Numbered from the stretch's first letter, positions 38,136-46,870 are shown. The stretch: DNA of 64,000 nucleotides from Flagellimonas sp. MMG031 (GCF_040112705.1 NZ_CP157804.1:560501-624500); one strand, 5' to 3'. Made by a program: numbers and translations. Notes: generated by a model not told the origin, from the sequence alone.

Positions 38136-39989
38136 ATGAAACGTTTACGAGTATTTCTTTTTTTAGCCCTTTTAGGGAGCAGTCTTTTTTTGAGTGCCCA
38201 AAATACGGGCTACTGGCAACAACATGTAGATTACACCATGGATGTGAACATGGATGTGGAAACCTACCAGTACAAAGGGACCCAAAAATTGGTCTACACC
38301 AATAACTCTCCTGATCAATTGGACCGCGTTTTCTATCATTTGTACTACAATGCCTTTCAGCCTGGTAGTGAAATGGACATTAGGCTGCAAAACATCAAAG
38401 ATCCCGATAAAAGAATGATGGAAGATGGCAAAAGTAGAATTGCTTCGCTTTCCGAAAGTGAAATGGGCTACTTGCACGCTACATCCCTTACCCAAGATGG
38501 CCAGCCTGTTACTTTTACGGAAGAAGGGACGATTTTGGTAGTGAATTTGGCACAACCCATTCCTCCTGGAGGAAAAACTACTTTTGATATGACTTTTGAA
38601 GGTCAGGTTCCGTTGCAGATCAGACGTTCTGGAAGAAACAGCAGGGAAAACGTAGCGCTATCCATGAGCCAATGGTATCCCAAACTTTCCGAATATGATT
38701 TTGAGGGGTGGCATCCCAACCCGTACATAGCCCGCGAGTTCCATGGGGTTTGGGGTGATTTTGATGTCAAAATTACTTTGGACAAGGACTACACGGTTGG
38801 AGGTTCTGGATATCTTCAGAATCCACAAGAAATCGGTCACGGGTATGAAGCCCCCGGCACTAAGGTAAAAACGAAGGGAAAAACATTGACCTGGCACTTT
38901 AAAGCGCCCAACGTCCATGATTTTATGTGGGCGGCCGACCCAGAGTACATTCACGATACGTACGAAATGGAAGATGGGCCAACTCTACATTTCTTTTACA
39001 AGGACAATCCAGAATTCAACGAAAACTGGAAAAAACTTCAGCCCAAAACAGCTGCGGCCATGAAATTTTTTAGCGACAACGTCGGGAAGTACCCCTACGA
39101 ACAATATTCTGTGGTTCAAGGAGGCGATGGCGGTATGGAATATGCCATGAGCACCTTGATCACCGGTGAACGCGAATTTGGCAGCTTGGTTGGGGTAATG
39201 GTGCACGAAATGGCGCACTCTTGGTTCCAGCACGTACTGGCTACCAATGAATCCGAGCACGAATGGATGGATGAGGGTTTCACCTCTTTTATCAGTAGTT
39301 TGTGTATGAACCAGATTATGGAGCAGAACAAGGAGAACCCTTTTGAAGGCTCCTACAGAGGGTACTACGCTTTGGTAAACTCTGGCCTGGAAATGCCACA
39401 AGCGACGCATGCGGACAGGTATACCACCAACTTCGCCTACGGTGTTTCGGCCTACAGCAAAGGATCCATTTTCCTTTCGCAATTGGGCTATGTTATTGGG
39501 CAAGACAAGCTTATGGAAACCATTCAAAAATACTTTGAGGATTTCAAGTTCAAGCACCCTGTGCCCAATGACATCAAAAGGACCGCAGAAAAAGTGTCCG
39601 GAATGGAGCTTAACTGGTACCTTAAAGATTGGACCCAGACCACCAATACCATCGATTACGGAATCAAAAGTGTGGAGGCTGATGGAGAAAATACTAAAGT
39701 GACCATGGAGCGCATTGGCGAAATGCCCATGCCTTTGGATATTTTGATAGTGGGCAAGGACGGCACCCAACAAACCTATTACGTTCCCTTGCGCATGATG
39801 TTCGGGGAAAAAGACAACCCATATCCTAATTTAAAGCGCACTGTTTTGGAGGATTGGCCTTGGGCATATCCTACCTATGTGTTTACCTTGGATATGCCGA
39901 TGGAGAACGTGCAGGCCATTATGATCGACCCATCCCAGTTGATGGCCGATGTTAATGGAGAAAACAACGTTTACCAAGCTGAGGAGTAG
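38136..39989 (+). CDS. M1-family metallopeptidase, secreted
   Basis: A 617-residue protein with signal peptide (MKRLRVFLFLALLGSSLFLSA), aminopeptidase-N-like beta domain, and zinc site H357-E-x-x-H361 with E380 (VHEMAHSWFQH ... EWMDEGF). The GxMEN exopeptidase motif is represented by GGMEYAMST. There is no type IX sorting domain. With the preceding S8 peptidase it probably degrades extracellular or periplasmic peptides. A strong terminator follows. Confidence 0.95.
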   Translation: MKRLRVFLFLALLGSSLFLSAQNTGYWQQHVDYTMDVNMDVETYQYKGTQKLVYTNNSPDQLDRVFYHLYYNAFQPGSEMDIRLQNIKDPDKRMMEDGKSRIASLSESEMGYLHATSLTQDGQPVTFTEEGTILVVNLAQPIPPGGKTTFDMTFEGQVPLQIRRSGRNSRENVALSMSQWYPKLSEYDFEGWHPNPYIAREFHGVWGDFDVKITLDKDYTVGGSGYLQNPQEIGHGYEAPGTKVKTKGKTLTWHFKAPNVHDFMWAADPEYIHDTYEMEDGPTLHFFYKDNPEFNENWKKLQPKTAAAMKFFSDNVGKYPYEQYSVVQGGDGGMEYAMSTLITGEREFGSLVGVMVHEMAHSWFQHVLATNESEHEWMDEGFTSFISSLCMNQIMEQNKENPFEGSYRGYYALVNSGLEMPQATHADRYTTNFAYGVSAYSKGSIFLSQLGYVIGQDKLMETIQKYFEDFKFKHPVPNDIKRTAEKVSGMELNWYLKDWTQTTNTIDYGIKSVEADGENTKVTMERIGEMPMPLDILIVGKDGTQQTYYVPLRMMFGEKDNPYPNLKRTVLEDWPWAYPTYVFTLDMPMENVQAIMIDPSQLMADVNGENNVYQAEE

Positions 39990-40014
39990 CCCTCACGAAT
40001 GGAAGAATCTTGAA

Positions 40015-40041
40015 GGGCGGCCATTGTGCCGCCCTTTTTTT
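40015..40041 (+). terminator. Intrinsic terminator after the M1 peptidase gene
   Basis: Stem GGGCGGC (40015-40021) / GCCGCCC (40028-40034) with loop CATTGT and seven T residues. Confidence 0.92.
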
Positions 40042-40048
40042 ATCTATC

Positions 40049-40129
40049 ATGAACAACTGTCCCCTTGAGGGGACCTTAGGGGTGTTACATGAACAATTAT
40101 TCTTGATATATTTGGGTTCGTTCGTATGA
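40049..40129 (+). CDS. Probable remnant of the original rnpA start, now a 26-codon leader ORF
   Basis: ATG AAC AAC at 40049 opens a 26-codon frame that passes through the left end of the DUF559 element and stops at TGA 40127-40129, which overlaps the ATG of the DUF559-rnpA gene (40126) as ATGA. Removing the inserted DNA joins ATGAACAA to TTCCTTTCCC, giving MNNSFPKKEKL, a plausible native RnpA start. So ribosomes loading at the old start could terminate and restart into the fusion gene. Inferred, not proven; homologues would settle it. Confidence 0.5.
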   Translation: MNNCPLEGTLGVLHEQLFLIYLGSFV

Positions 40130-40546
40130 AAAACAAGATTATTCCATATAATCCCAAGTTAAAAGAATTTGCAAGGCAACTGCGTAAAAACAGTACGCTC
40201 TCCGAGGTCCTTCTTTGGGAAAAACTAAAGCAACGTTCAATGGGGGTTCAATTTCATCGACAGGTTCCTTTACTTGAATATATTGTTGATTTTTATTGCC
40301 ACGAATTACAGCTTGCCATAGAAATTGACGGGGTTTCGCATGATTTCAAATATGACAAGGATCAACAAAGAGAACATCAACTAGAAAAAGTCGGCGTACA
40401 TTTGCTCAGGTTGCAGGATCAGGAAGTTAAAAGCAATATGTTCAGTGTTTTGATGAGCATAAAAGAAACGATAGCTCAAATGCAACACAAAGACCCTAAT
40501 TTGAATGCAGAAAAAACACCCCTAAAGTCCCCTCAAGGGGACAATT
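40055..40546 (+). mobile_element. Hairpin-ended DUF559 nuclease element inserted at the start of rnpA
   Basis: The ends are 32-bp inverted repeats matching at 30 positions: left 40055-40086 (AACTGTCCCCTTGAGGGGAC, then CTTAGGGGTGTT) and right 40515-40546. Each has an outer hairpin GTCCCCT-TG-AGGGGAC followed inward by GGGGTGTT. This is the plan of the hsdR element ends, with a different stem sequence and no inner hairpin. Between these outer limits it is 492 bp; exact borders are uncertain because ACAA occurs on both sides (ATGA-ACAA before, ACAA-TTCC after), a possible 4-bp target duplication. It carries its own ATG (40126) and a complete DUF559 domain. Confidence 0.8.
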
Positions 40547-40923
40547 CCTTTCCCAAAAAGGAGAAGCTCACCCATAAAACCATTTTTGAAAAGCTTTTTT
40601 CCGAAGGAAAAACACTGAAGGAGTTTCCCGTCAAACTGATATACCTCAACACCTCTTTTCCTGATGCTGTCCCGGTGAAGGTGGCCGTGGTGGCACCAAA
40701 GAAAAAATTCAAAAAAGCCGTGGAACGCAACCGTATCAAACGCCTGTTACGTGAGGCGTACAGGCTCAACAAGCCCCTCATTTTTAACAACATTGAGGGA
40801 AATTATGCGTTCATATTTTTATACCTTGGCAAGAAAGACCCCGATTTTAGGCAGGTCGAAATTGCTATGAAAACGCTGTTAAAGGCATTTGTAAACAAAG
40901 AATTCCATGAAAAGATTGATTAA
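40126..40923 (+). CDS. rnpA: DUF559 nuclease-domain / ribonuclease P protein (RnpA) fusion
   Basis: 265 residues. Residues 1-128 are a DUF559 (Vsr-like PD-(D/E)XK) domain: IIPYNPKLKEFARQLRK, EYIVDFYC with D55, LAIEIDGVSHD with E66 and D68. Residues 129-139 (TPLKSPQGDN) are encoded by the right repeat. From residue 140 (NSFPKKEKLTHKTIFEKLF) the protein is a complete RnpA with the RNR motif at 201 (AVERNRIKRLLREAYRL). RnpA is essential for tRNA 5' maturation, so it must tolerate the extension or be made separately; the only nearby in-frame alternative start is TTG 40501. It overlaps the next gene by 17 bp. Confidence 0.93.
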   Translation: MKNKIIPYNPKLKEFARQLRKNSTLSEVLLWEKLKQRSMGVQFHRQVPLLEYIVDFYCHELQLAIEIDGVSHDFKYDKDQQREHQLEKVGVHLLRLQDQEVKSNMFSVLMSIKETIAQMQHKDPNLNAEKTPLKSPQGDNSFPKKEKLTHKTIFEKLFSEGKTLKEFPVKLIYLNTSFPDAVPVKVAVVAPKKKFKKAVERNRIKRLLREAYRLNKPLIFNNIEGNYAFIFLYLGKKDPDFRQVEIAMKTLLKAFVNKEFHEKID

Positions 40924-42532
40924 GAAGCAGTTGATGATTCCCATGTTGGCCGTAGTCGTTTTGGTGGGTGCCAGCGGTTTTAAGAGTGACTTTTTTGAGA
41001 TTGCCAAGCAAATAGAAATTTTTACAACGCTCTTTAAAGAGCTGAACATGAACTATGTGGATGAGACCAATCCAGCTGCGCTGATGGATTCCGCCATAAA
41101 GAACATGTTGGAAGAACTAGATCCCTATACCCAGTTTTTGAACGAACAGGATGTGGAATCCTACCGTATCAATAATGCTGGTGAATACTCCGGTATTGGG
41201 GCCTTGGTGCGGACCAGTGACAGAAAATTGGTTGTCGTTGAAACCTATCAAGGCTATGCGGCAGACAAGGCCGGGCTAAAAGCTGGGGACGAAATCATTA
41301 AAATTGGGGAGACCAACGTTGCCGATTTTGACGACAACGCCGGAGAACTGCTCAAGGGCGCCAACAACTCCACGGTCGATGTTACATTTCTAAGACAGGG
41401 AAAAACCCAAACCGCCACAATCACCCGCGAAGGGGTTGAGGTCGATGCCGTGCCGTTTTACGACATGATCGACGAAAAAACTGGGTACATTGTGCTTTCC
41501 CGTTTTAATCGCAAGGCGTCCAAACAAACCCAATCCGCGATGCAAGACCTCAAGGGCAAAGGAGCGGAACGTTTGATTTTGGACCTTAGGGGCAATCCCG
41601 GAGGCCTGCTTTCGGAAGCTATTAATGTGACCAATCTTTTTGTGCCCAAAGGCGAATTGATCGTGACCACAAAATCCAAAGTCAAAAAATTTAATCAGGA
41701 ATACCGAACCAAAAACCAGCCAGAAGATGAGGAAATTCCGTTGGTAGTATTGGTGGATGGCAAAAGTGCCTCGGCCAGTGAAATTGTTTCCGGTGGATTA
41801 CAGGACTTGGACCGCGCTGTAATCGTGGGTGCACAAAGTTTTGGAAAGGGACTGGTGCAACGCCCGTTAAAATTGACCTACGGAACACAATTGAAAGTGA
41901 CCATCTCCAGGTATTACACGCCATCCGGAAGGTGCATACAATCCTTGGATTATTGGAATCGAGATAAAGAAGGCAATGCGGTTCGAAATACCGAGTTTAA
42001 TGAGTTTACCACCAGAAATGGCCGAAAGGTCTGGGATGGTGGAGGCATCATGCCCGATGTGACCATCGAATCCCTTAGAACCAACTCCTTAATAGACGCT
42101 TTGGAGCAAAACCAGCTGGTTTTTGATTTTGCTACGGATTATTTCTATGCCCACGATTTCAATTCGGTGGACAATTTCCGTTTCTCCGATAGCGATTATT
42201 CTGAATTCAAAAGCTTTGTGAAATCGGAAAACTTCACCTTTCAGACGGAAACAGAAAAGATTTTGGAAGAATCTATCAATACGGACGATACGTTATTGGG
42301 CTCCGAAGTCCAGGAAAAGTACAAAGATCTACTCTTAGCGGTTAACCGTGGTAAAATTTCGGCCTTGGACAGCTATCAAAAGGAAATCACCAAAAAGCTG
42401 GAGGACGAGATCATCACCCGATATTTTTATCGCGAAGGCCTGTACAAATATTATCTGAACCACGACGATGCCATCTTGACGGCCAAAGAGCTCTTGGCCG
42501 ACTCCCAAAAATATGCCAGTATTTTGAGGTAG
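40907..42532 (+). CDS. S41-family C-terminal processing peptidase
   Basis: A 541-residue periplasmic peptidase with an N-terminal signal anchor (LMIPMLAVVVLVGASGF), PDZ domain (YSGIGALVRTSDRKLVVVE ... KAGLKAGDEIIKIG) and the S41 catalytic region with Ser in DGKSASASEIVSGGLQD and Lys in QSFGKGLVQ, LDLRGNPGGLLSEA. The long C-terminal helical domain is typical of Bacteroidota CtpA proteins. rnpA followed by this gene is a conserved flavobacterial arrangement, as I recall. Confidence 0.95.
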   Translation: MKRLIKKQLMIPMLAVVVLVGASGFKSDFFEIAKQIEIFTTLFKELNMNYVDETNPAALMDSAIKNMLEELDPYTQFLNEQDVESYRINNAGEYSGIGALVRTSDRKLVVVETYQGYAADKAGLKAGDEIIKIGETNVADFDDNAGELLKGANNSTVDVTFLRQGKTQTATITREGVEVDAVPFYDMIDEKTGYIVLSRFNRKASKQTQSAMQDLKGKGAERLILDLRGNPGGLLSEAINVTNLFVPKGELIVTTKSKVKKFNQEYRTKNQPEDEEIPLVVLVDGKSASASEIVSGGLQDLDRAVIVGAQSFGKGLVQRPLKLTYGTQLKVTISRYYTPSGRCIQSLDYWNRDKEGNAVRNTEFNEFTTRNGRKVWDGGGIMPDVTIESLRTNSLIDALEQNQLVFDFATDYFYAHDFNSVDNFRFSDSDYSEFKSFVKSENFTFQTETEKILEESINTDDTLLGSEVQEKYKDLLLAVNRGKISALDSYQKEITKKLEDEIITRYFYREGLYKYYLNHDDAILTAKELLADSQKYASILR

Positions 42533-42564
42533 TTTTTGTGAGGTTTTTGATAGCCTGAATTCTT

Positions 42565-42618
42565 CATCCGTCAATTCAAAACCACCATCCGTCAATTCAA
42601 AACCATCAACCGTCAATT
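42565..42618 (+). promoter_or_regulatory. Three 21-bp direct repeats, second copy of the GTCAATT array
   Basis: GTCAATT ends at 42576, 42597 and 42618, exactly 21 bp apart, each preceded by CATCC or CAACC. The first two units are nearly identical (CATCCGTCAATTCAAAACCA). It has the same orientation toward its downstream gene as the array at 33037-33099, and the last unit in both is followed by a G-rich GGGC. A weak -7 element (AAATTTTG, 42659-42666) lies about 40 bp downstream, just before ATG 42670. Confidence 0.65.
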
Positions 42619-42669
42619 GGTGGGCTAAACTTTTCCTTGGGCGTCATATCTTAACTGAAAATTTTGCAT

Positions 42670-43635
42670 ATGACCTACACTGTGCTCACCTTGTCCTTGA
42701 TCGGCCTTGTTCTTTTTTATTGGTTGTACAATTTGATGAGCAATTGTTTCTCAAGGGCCTTCTGCATTGTACGTAATCGGAGAAGCGGATCCGTTACCAA
42801 AGAAGCCTCCATCATAACCGTAACTACCATTAAAGGCGGAAAAAAACCATTACTGGAGCTGTTGTTGCTGTTCGAGAATTTTTCCGGTCATCATATACAC
42901 CGAAAAATTCGGGTATGGGACACCAAACCCCATTTGCGACGGTTTGAAACAGATAAAACCATCGAAATTGGCCTCAATATTGCCCGAAAACCCAAAAATC
43001 CCATCTTCCTTTCCCAAAAACCCTGTCGGTTTTCATTTGTATTTGTCATCATCTGCAGCCTAAAAATCATTGTTTATGTGATTGGGAGCTATATCTTGAT
43101 GGGCGAGGCTATGGAACGGATTTTCGCTGCACCGAATACCTACGAGCAACTCTTTAAAACGTCGTATACTTGGCAAATTGGACTGACGCTCATTGTCGTG
43201 AGCATCTTCCTCTATCTGTTATTGCAAAAGATTGGGGTTTTGGTGGATAAAAAATCCTTGGAATACAACTGGAATCTCTTGTTCTATGGCGTTGGGGCGA
43301 CGGCAACAGTATCAGCCCGGAAAAATACGGGAACCTTGGTCAAGGCAGAACCTGTTTTTGATTTTTCCTATTTATTTAGGTCCCAAAATGGGGAGAAAAT
43401 CAAAGGAAATGATAAAAAAATAGCGGAAAATGCCCAGTCTGCTGAAGAAATGGACCATGTAGAGGTAATGTACCTCCCCGGAAATCCCGATGCTTCCAGA
43501 ATCACCGAAAATTTGGAAAATCAAGATTTTTCGCGATTCTTGAATACCATCTTTATGATTGTGGTCTTTATTTTTTCCGTCGTATTCCTGCTATCTTTTT
43601 ACCAAACCGTCTTTGATTCATCCATTAATGGTTAA
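42670..43635 (+). CDS. DUF3592-like membrane protein of unknown function
   Basis: 321 residues from ATG 42670 (MTYTVLTLSLIGLVLFYWLYNL). About four membrane segments: residues 5-22, 120-145, 165-190 and 290-312. Between segments three and four lies a region ending HVEVMYLPGNPDASRITE, which matches the V-x-Y-x-P-x-x-P motif of DUF3592 proteins; an earlier soluble part (about 35-110) may be a degenerate repeat of it. No known activity. It stands under the GTCAATT array and is followed by the methyltransferase gene. Confidence 0.7.
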   Translation: MTYTVLTLSLIGLVLFYWLYNLMSNCFSRAFCIVRNRRSGSVTKEASIITVTTIKGGKKPLLELLLLFENFSGHHIHRKIRVWDTKPHLRRFETDKTIEIGLNIARKPKNPIFLSQKPCRFSFVFVIICSLKIIVYVIGSYILMGEAMERIFAAPNTYEQLFKTSYTWQIGLTLIVVSIFLYLLLQKIGVLVDKKSLEYNWNLLFYGVGATATVSARKNTGTLVKAEPVFDFSYLFRSQNGEKIKGNDKKIAENAQSAEEMDHVEVMYLPGNPDASRITENLENQDFSRFLNTIFMIVVFIFSVVFLLSFYQTVFDSSING

Positions 43636-43664
43636 AAAAGAGGGAATAAATTCTATTTTTGGGC

Positions 43665-44912
43665 ATGCAACAACTTAAAGTGTGTGAACTTTTTGCAGGG
43701 GTTGGCGGTTTTCGCCTTGGTCTGGAACGCACCAAACGTTTCAAAGTGGTCTGGAGCAACCAATGGGAGCCTTCCACCAAAATGCAGCACGCTTCCTTGG
43801 TCTACGAAGCTCGGTTTGGCAAGGAAAACCATTGCAATGCGAATATCGAGACCGTGAAAACCGAAGAAATCCCAGACCATGATATGTTGGTCGGAGGCTT
43901 TCCTTGTCAGGATTACTCGGTGGCCACTTCCCTGAAAAACTCCAAGGGGCTTATTGGTAAAAAGGGGGTTCTTTGGTGGTCCATTCACCGTATACTTTCC
44001 GAAAAGAAAAACAAGCCAAATTATCTGTTTTTGGAAAATGTGGACCGCCTTTTAAAATCGCCTTCCACACAACGTGGGCGGGATTTTGCAGTGATGTTGC
44101 GTAGCCTGTCGGATTTGGGCTATGCCGTGGAATGGCGCGTAATCAATGCGGCCGAGTATGGAATGCCTCAGCGCCGAAGGCGCGTTTTTTTTCTGGCATA
44201 TTTTAAGGGGTCCAAAATCCATCAAAAAATGAAAAATTCGCATCCTGAAGATTGGATGCTTCGCGATGGTATTTTCTCCGAGGCCTTTCCCGTTGCTCCA
44301 ACCCATCAAAAAGCTGTTGTGTTCGATTTGGAAGAAGATTTGGTGGATGTATCCTCCAATTTCAATAGTGAAAAGGGACTATCTCCTTTCCTGAATACCG
44401 GAATCTGTGTAGATGGCAAGGTAACTACCTTAACCACCTCCGCTTCTTACGATGGAAATAGAACGACGTTATCGGATATTTTGGAGCAGGGTAACATTCC
44501 TTCCGAATATTATATTGATGAGGCCGATTTGCCCAAATGGGATTATTTAAAAGGCTCCAAAAAAGAAATACGCAAGACCAAAGCTGGTTTTGAATACCAT
44601 TATAGCGAGGGAAGCATGGTCTTCCCTGATGCTCTTGATCAACCTTCCAGAACTATTATAACCGGTGAGGGCGGGAAATCCCCTTCGCGGTTTAAGCACG
44701 TGGTCCAAACCTCCAAGGGACTGCGAAGACTCTTACCTGTTGAATTGGAAAGGTTGAACATGTTTCCGGACCATCATACCCAATTGGAGGGCATTTCGGA
44801 TGCCAAACGCGCCTTTTTTATGGGCAACGCCTTGGTGGTGGGCATTGTGGAAAAGATTGGTGCTTCCCTGTTCCGGAAAATTAACCACCTTGAAAAGCAA
44901 CTTCAAAGCTGA
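43665..44912 (+). CDS. DNA (cytosine-5-)-methyltransferase
   Basis: A 415-residue m5C methyltransferase from ATG 43665 (MQQLKVCELFAGVGGFRLGL, motif I). Motif IV GGFPCQDYSVA contains catalytic C81; motif VI is FLENVDRLL; motif VIII MPQRRRRVFFLAYF; motif IX PSRTIITGEGGKSPSRFKH; motif X AFFMGNALVVGIV. The target-recognition region lies between VIII and IX. The next gene starts inside its last codons, as in type II restriction-modification pairs. Confidence 0.95.
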   Translation: MQQLKVCELFAGVGGFRLGLERTKRFKVVWSNQWEPSTKMQHASLVYEARFGKENHCNANIETVKTEEIPDHDMLVGGFPCQDYSVATSLKNSKGLIGKKGVLWWSIHRILSEKKNKPNYLFLENVDRLLKSPSTQRGRDFAVMLRSLSDLGYAVEWRVINAAEYGMPQRRRRVFFLAYFKGSKIHQKMKNSHPEDWMLRDGIFSEAFPVAPTHQKAVVFDLEEDLVDVSSNFNSEKGLSPFLNTGICVDGKVTTLTTSASYDGNRTTLSDILEQGNIPSEYYIDEADLPKWDYLKGSKKEIRKTKAGFEYHYSEGSMVFPDALDQPSRTIITGEGGKSPSRFKHVVQTSKGLRRLLPVELERLNMFPDHHTQLEGISDAKRAFFMGNALVVGIVEKIGASLFRKINHLEKQLQS

Positions 44913-45498
44913 CCTATCCAAAGAACTACGATTAAGCTCCTTACTGGACACCTATTACCAAAAACACCTCAAAAGATATGATTTTGAGCGTGTTTCGGAA
45001 CTCAAAAAACAGTTACAGGGAATCGATTTGATTTTAAAGGACAAACAGTCGGGGCATTTCTTCTTTGTGGACGAAAAAGCCCAATTGGACTATATCAACG
45101 AAAGTTTGCCCACTTTTGCCTTTGAGCTCTTTTACTCAAAAAACGGGGTGCAAAAGCAGGGCTGGCTCTTCGATGTTTCCAAAAAGACCCATTTTTATGC
45201 ATTGGTCACCAGCATTTATTCGGATGAAGCTGATGTATTCACCAGTTGTAACATCACTTTTGTAAATCGGGAAAAACTGATTTTGCGTTTACATGAACTG
45301 GGTCTAAACCAATCTTTCTTAGAGGAATTAGCCCTTGATCACAAAGAGGTGAATGGAAAGTTGGTGCTGGAGGGTCTTGATCCCAAGAAAGAGGGCTATC
45401 TATATTTTTCCAGTACAAACAAAGTGGAAAAGCCAGTGAATCTTATTCTAAGACTTGAATTTTTGAATCGAATTGGAGTGGCGAAGAGGTTAATTTGA
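44890..45498 (+). CDS. Putative type II restriction endonuclease, PD-(D/E)XK type
   Basis: The frame opens at 44800 inside the methyltransferase, but that part is a shadow; I place the start at TTG 44890 (202 residues), overlapping the methyltransferase by 23 bp. No family is recognised by name. It has QGIDLILKD with D46 and FFVDEKAQLDYI with D61-E-K63, a spacing that fits a PD-(D/E)XK core, then beta-strands FAFELFY and GWLFDVSKKTHFYALV. Position, size and motif suggest the cognate nuclease of the upstream methyltransferase; this is inference. Confidence 0.65.
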   Translation: MKSNFKADLSKELRLSSLLDTYYQKHLKRYDFERVSELKKQLQGIDLILKDKQSGHFFFVDEKAQLDYINESLPTFAFELFYSKNGVQKQGWLFDVSKKTHFYALVTSIYSDEADVFTSCNITFVNREKLILRLHELGLNQSFLEELALDHKEVNGKLVLEGLDPKKEGYLYFSSTNKVEKPVNLILRLEFLNRIGVAKRLI

Positions 45499-45500
45499 AT

Positions 45501-45941
45501 TCACTTCTTCAACATTCTTCGATGCGGAATGCCATCTTCCAAATATTCTTCGCCAAAGGCAGAAAAACCAAGATCTGTATAAAACTTTAATAAATAGGAT
45601 TGTGCAGAAATTTCTATGGGTTTGTTGGGAAACCGTTGATCAATAGCTGCCATCGTTGCCAACATAATCTGTTTGCCCAAGCCGTATTTTCGTTGATCTT
45701 GACATACCACCACCCTGCCGATACTGACATTCTTAAAATAATCGCCCGGTTTAAAAACCCGGGTATAAGCAACTACTTCATCTTCTTTCAAGCCTATGAC
45801 ATGGAGTGCTTTTTGGTCCTTATTGTCCACATCTTGGTACACACAGTCCTGCTCCACTACAAAGACCTCACTGCGGAGGCGTAGAATTTGATAGAGCTCA
45901 TGAATGCTGAGTTCATCGAATGTTTTTATGGATACTTGCAT
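45501..45941 (-). CDS. ElaA-like GNAT N-acetyltransferase
   Basis: 146 residues from ATG 45941, which overlaps the stop of the preceding CDF gene by one base (TGATG). Motifs of the ElaA subgroup: LYQILRLRSEVFVVEQDCVYQDVDN at the start, acetyl-CoA loop GRVVVCQDQRKYGLGKQIM, and ISAQSYLLKFYTDLGFSAFGEEYLEDGIPH. It probably acetylates a small molecule or protein amine; the substrate is unknown. Last gene of an rpiB-CDF-GNAT operon. Confidence 0.9.
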   Translation of the reverse strand: MQVSIKTFDELSIHELYQILRLRSEVFVVEQDCVYQDVDNKDQKALHVIGLKEDEVVAYTRVFKPGDYFKNVSIGRVVVCQDQRKYGLGKQIMLATMAAIDQRFPNKPIEISAQSYLLKFYTDLGFSAFGEEYLEDGIPHRRMLKK

Positions 45942-46864
45942 CAATCTTGGACTATTACGCTTTTGGAATCACATTTATCAAACTCTGGCTGTATGTTCAC
46001 ATGGTTGATACCGTGCTTATGATACACATGTTCTTCTATTTTTTCGAGAATGGCATCAAATTCCGACAGTCGTATGTCTTCCTTAAAATCGATATGGGCT
46101 TCCATGTGCACTTCTTCCTCATTGAGCTGCCAAATATGAACATGGTGGACATTTTTCACAGGTTCAATGGTACAAATGGATTCCACGATATCTTGGATCA
46201 CTACTGATTTCGGTGTAAATAACATCAATACTTTGGTGGATTCCTTCAACAAATCATAACCCATATAAATCAAATAGACCCCAATAATCATGGTGAGGAT
46301 GGCATCTACCCAATATACCTGGAAATATTTCATCAGAATACCACCTATCAACACAGCCACGGAGGCCATCATATCGGTAAGCAAATGCAAATAGGCGGAT
46401 TTCATGTTCATATTGTGGTTTGAATCCTTTTTAAGGAGCAATACACTGAATCCGTTTCCAACTATGGCTATCAATGCCAACCAAATAACCAAGTTGGATT
46501 CAATTTCTTGTGGTTGCATCAACCGTTCCACAGCCTCTTTCATTAAAATAATGGCAACGACCACCAAAGTCGCCGCATTAATGAAAGCAGCCAAAATTTC
46601 TGCTCGCTTGTACCCGAAAGTTTTAAGGCTGGATGCTTGACGCTGCCCCAATCTACGGGCACCATAACTAATCACCAAGCTAAGTACATCGCTAAAATTA
46701 TGCAGTGCATCGGACAGCAGTGCCAAACTTCCCGACAGCAATCCACCCACAATTTGAGCCAGGGTGATACCTATGTTCAAAAAGATGGAAATAAGCAGAT
46801 TCCTTCCCTTTAAATCGGGATGTGCGTGGGAATGTGAATGTCCATGATGGTGATGGTGACCCAT
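45941..46864 (-). CDS. Cation diffusion facilitator (CzcD/ZitB-type) efflux protein
   Basis: A 307-residue antiporter with a His-rich N terminus (MGHHHHHGHSHSHAH), six membrane segments and the CDF metal site HxxxD in segment II (SDALHNFSD) and segment V (HLLTDMMAS). The C-terminal cytoplasmic ferredoxin-like domain contains VHHVHIWQL, which binds metal in family members. It exports Zn2+ (possibly Co2+ or Cd2+) in exchange for protons. It starts 6 bp after the rpiB stop. Confidence 0.95.
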   Translation of the reverse strand: MGHHHHHGHSHSHAHPDLKGRNLLISIFLNIGITLAQIVGGLLSGSLALLSDALHNFSDVLSLVISYGARRLGQRQASSLKTFGYKRAEILAAFINAATLVVVAIILMKEAVERLMQPQEIESNLVIWLALIAIVGNGFSVLLLKKDSNHNMNMKSAYLHLLTDMMASVAVLIGGILMKYFQVYWVDAILTMIIGVYLIYMGYDLLKESTKVLMLFTPKSVVIQDIVESICTIEPVKNVHHVHIWQLNEEEVHMEAHIDFKEDIRLSEFDAILEKIEEHVYHKHGINHVNIQPEFDKCDSKSVIVQD

Positions 46865-46870
46865 AGGGGT

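Noticed and set aside
44800..44889. Upstream extension of the putative restriction enzyme starting at ATG 44800
   Set aside because: It lies in the third frame of methyltransferase motif X and its translation (many W, P, L) is typical of a shadow frame.
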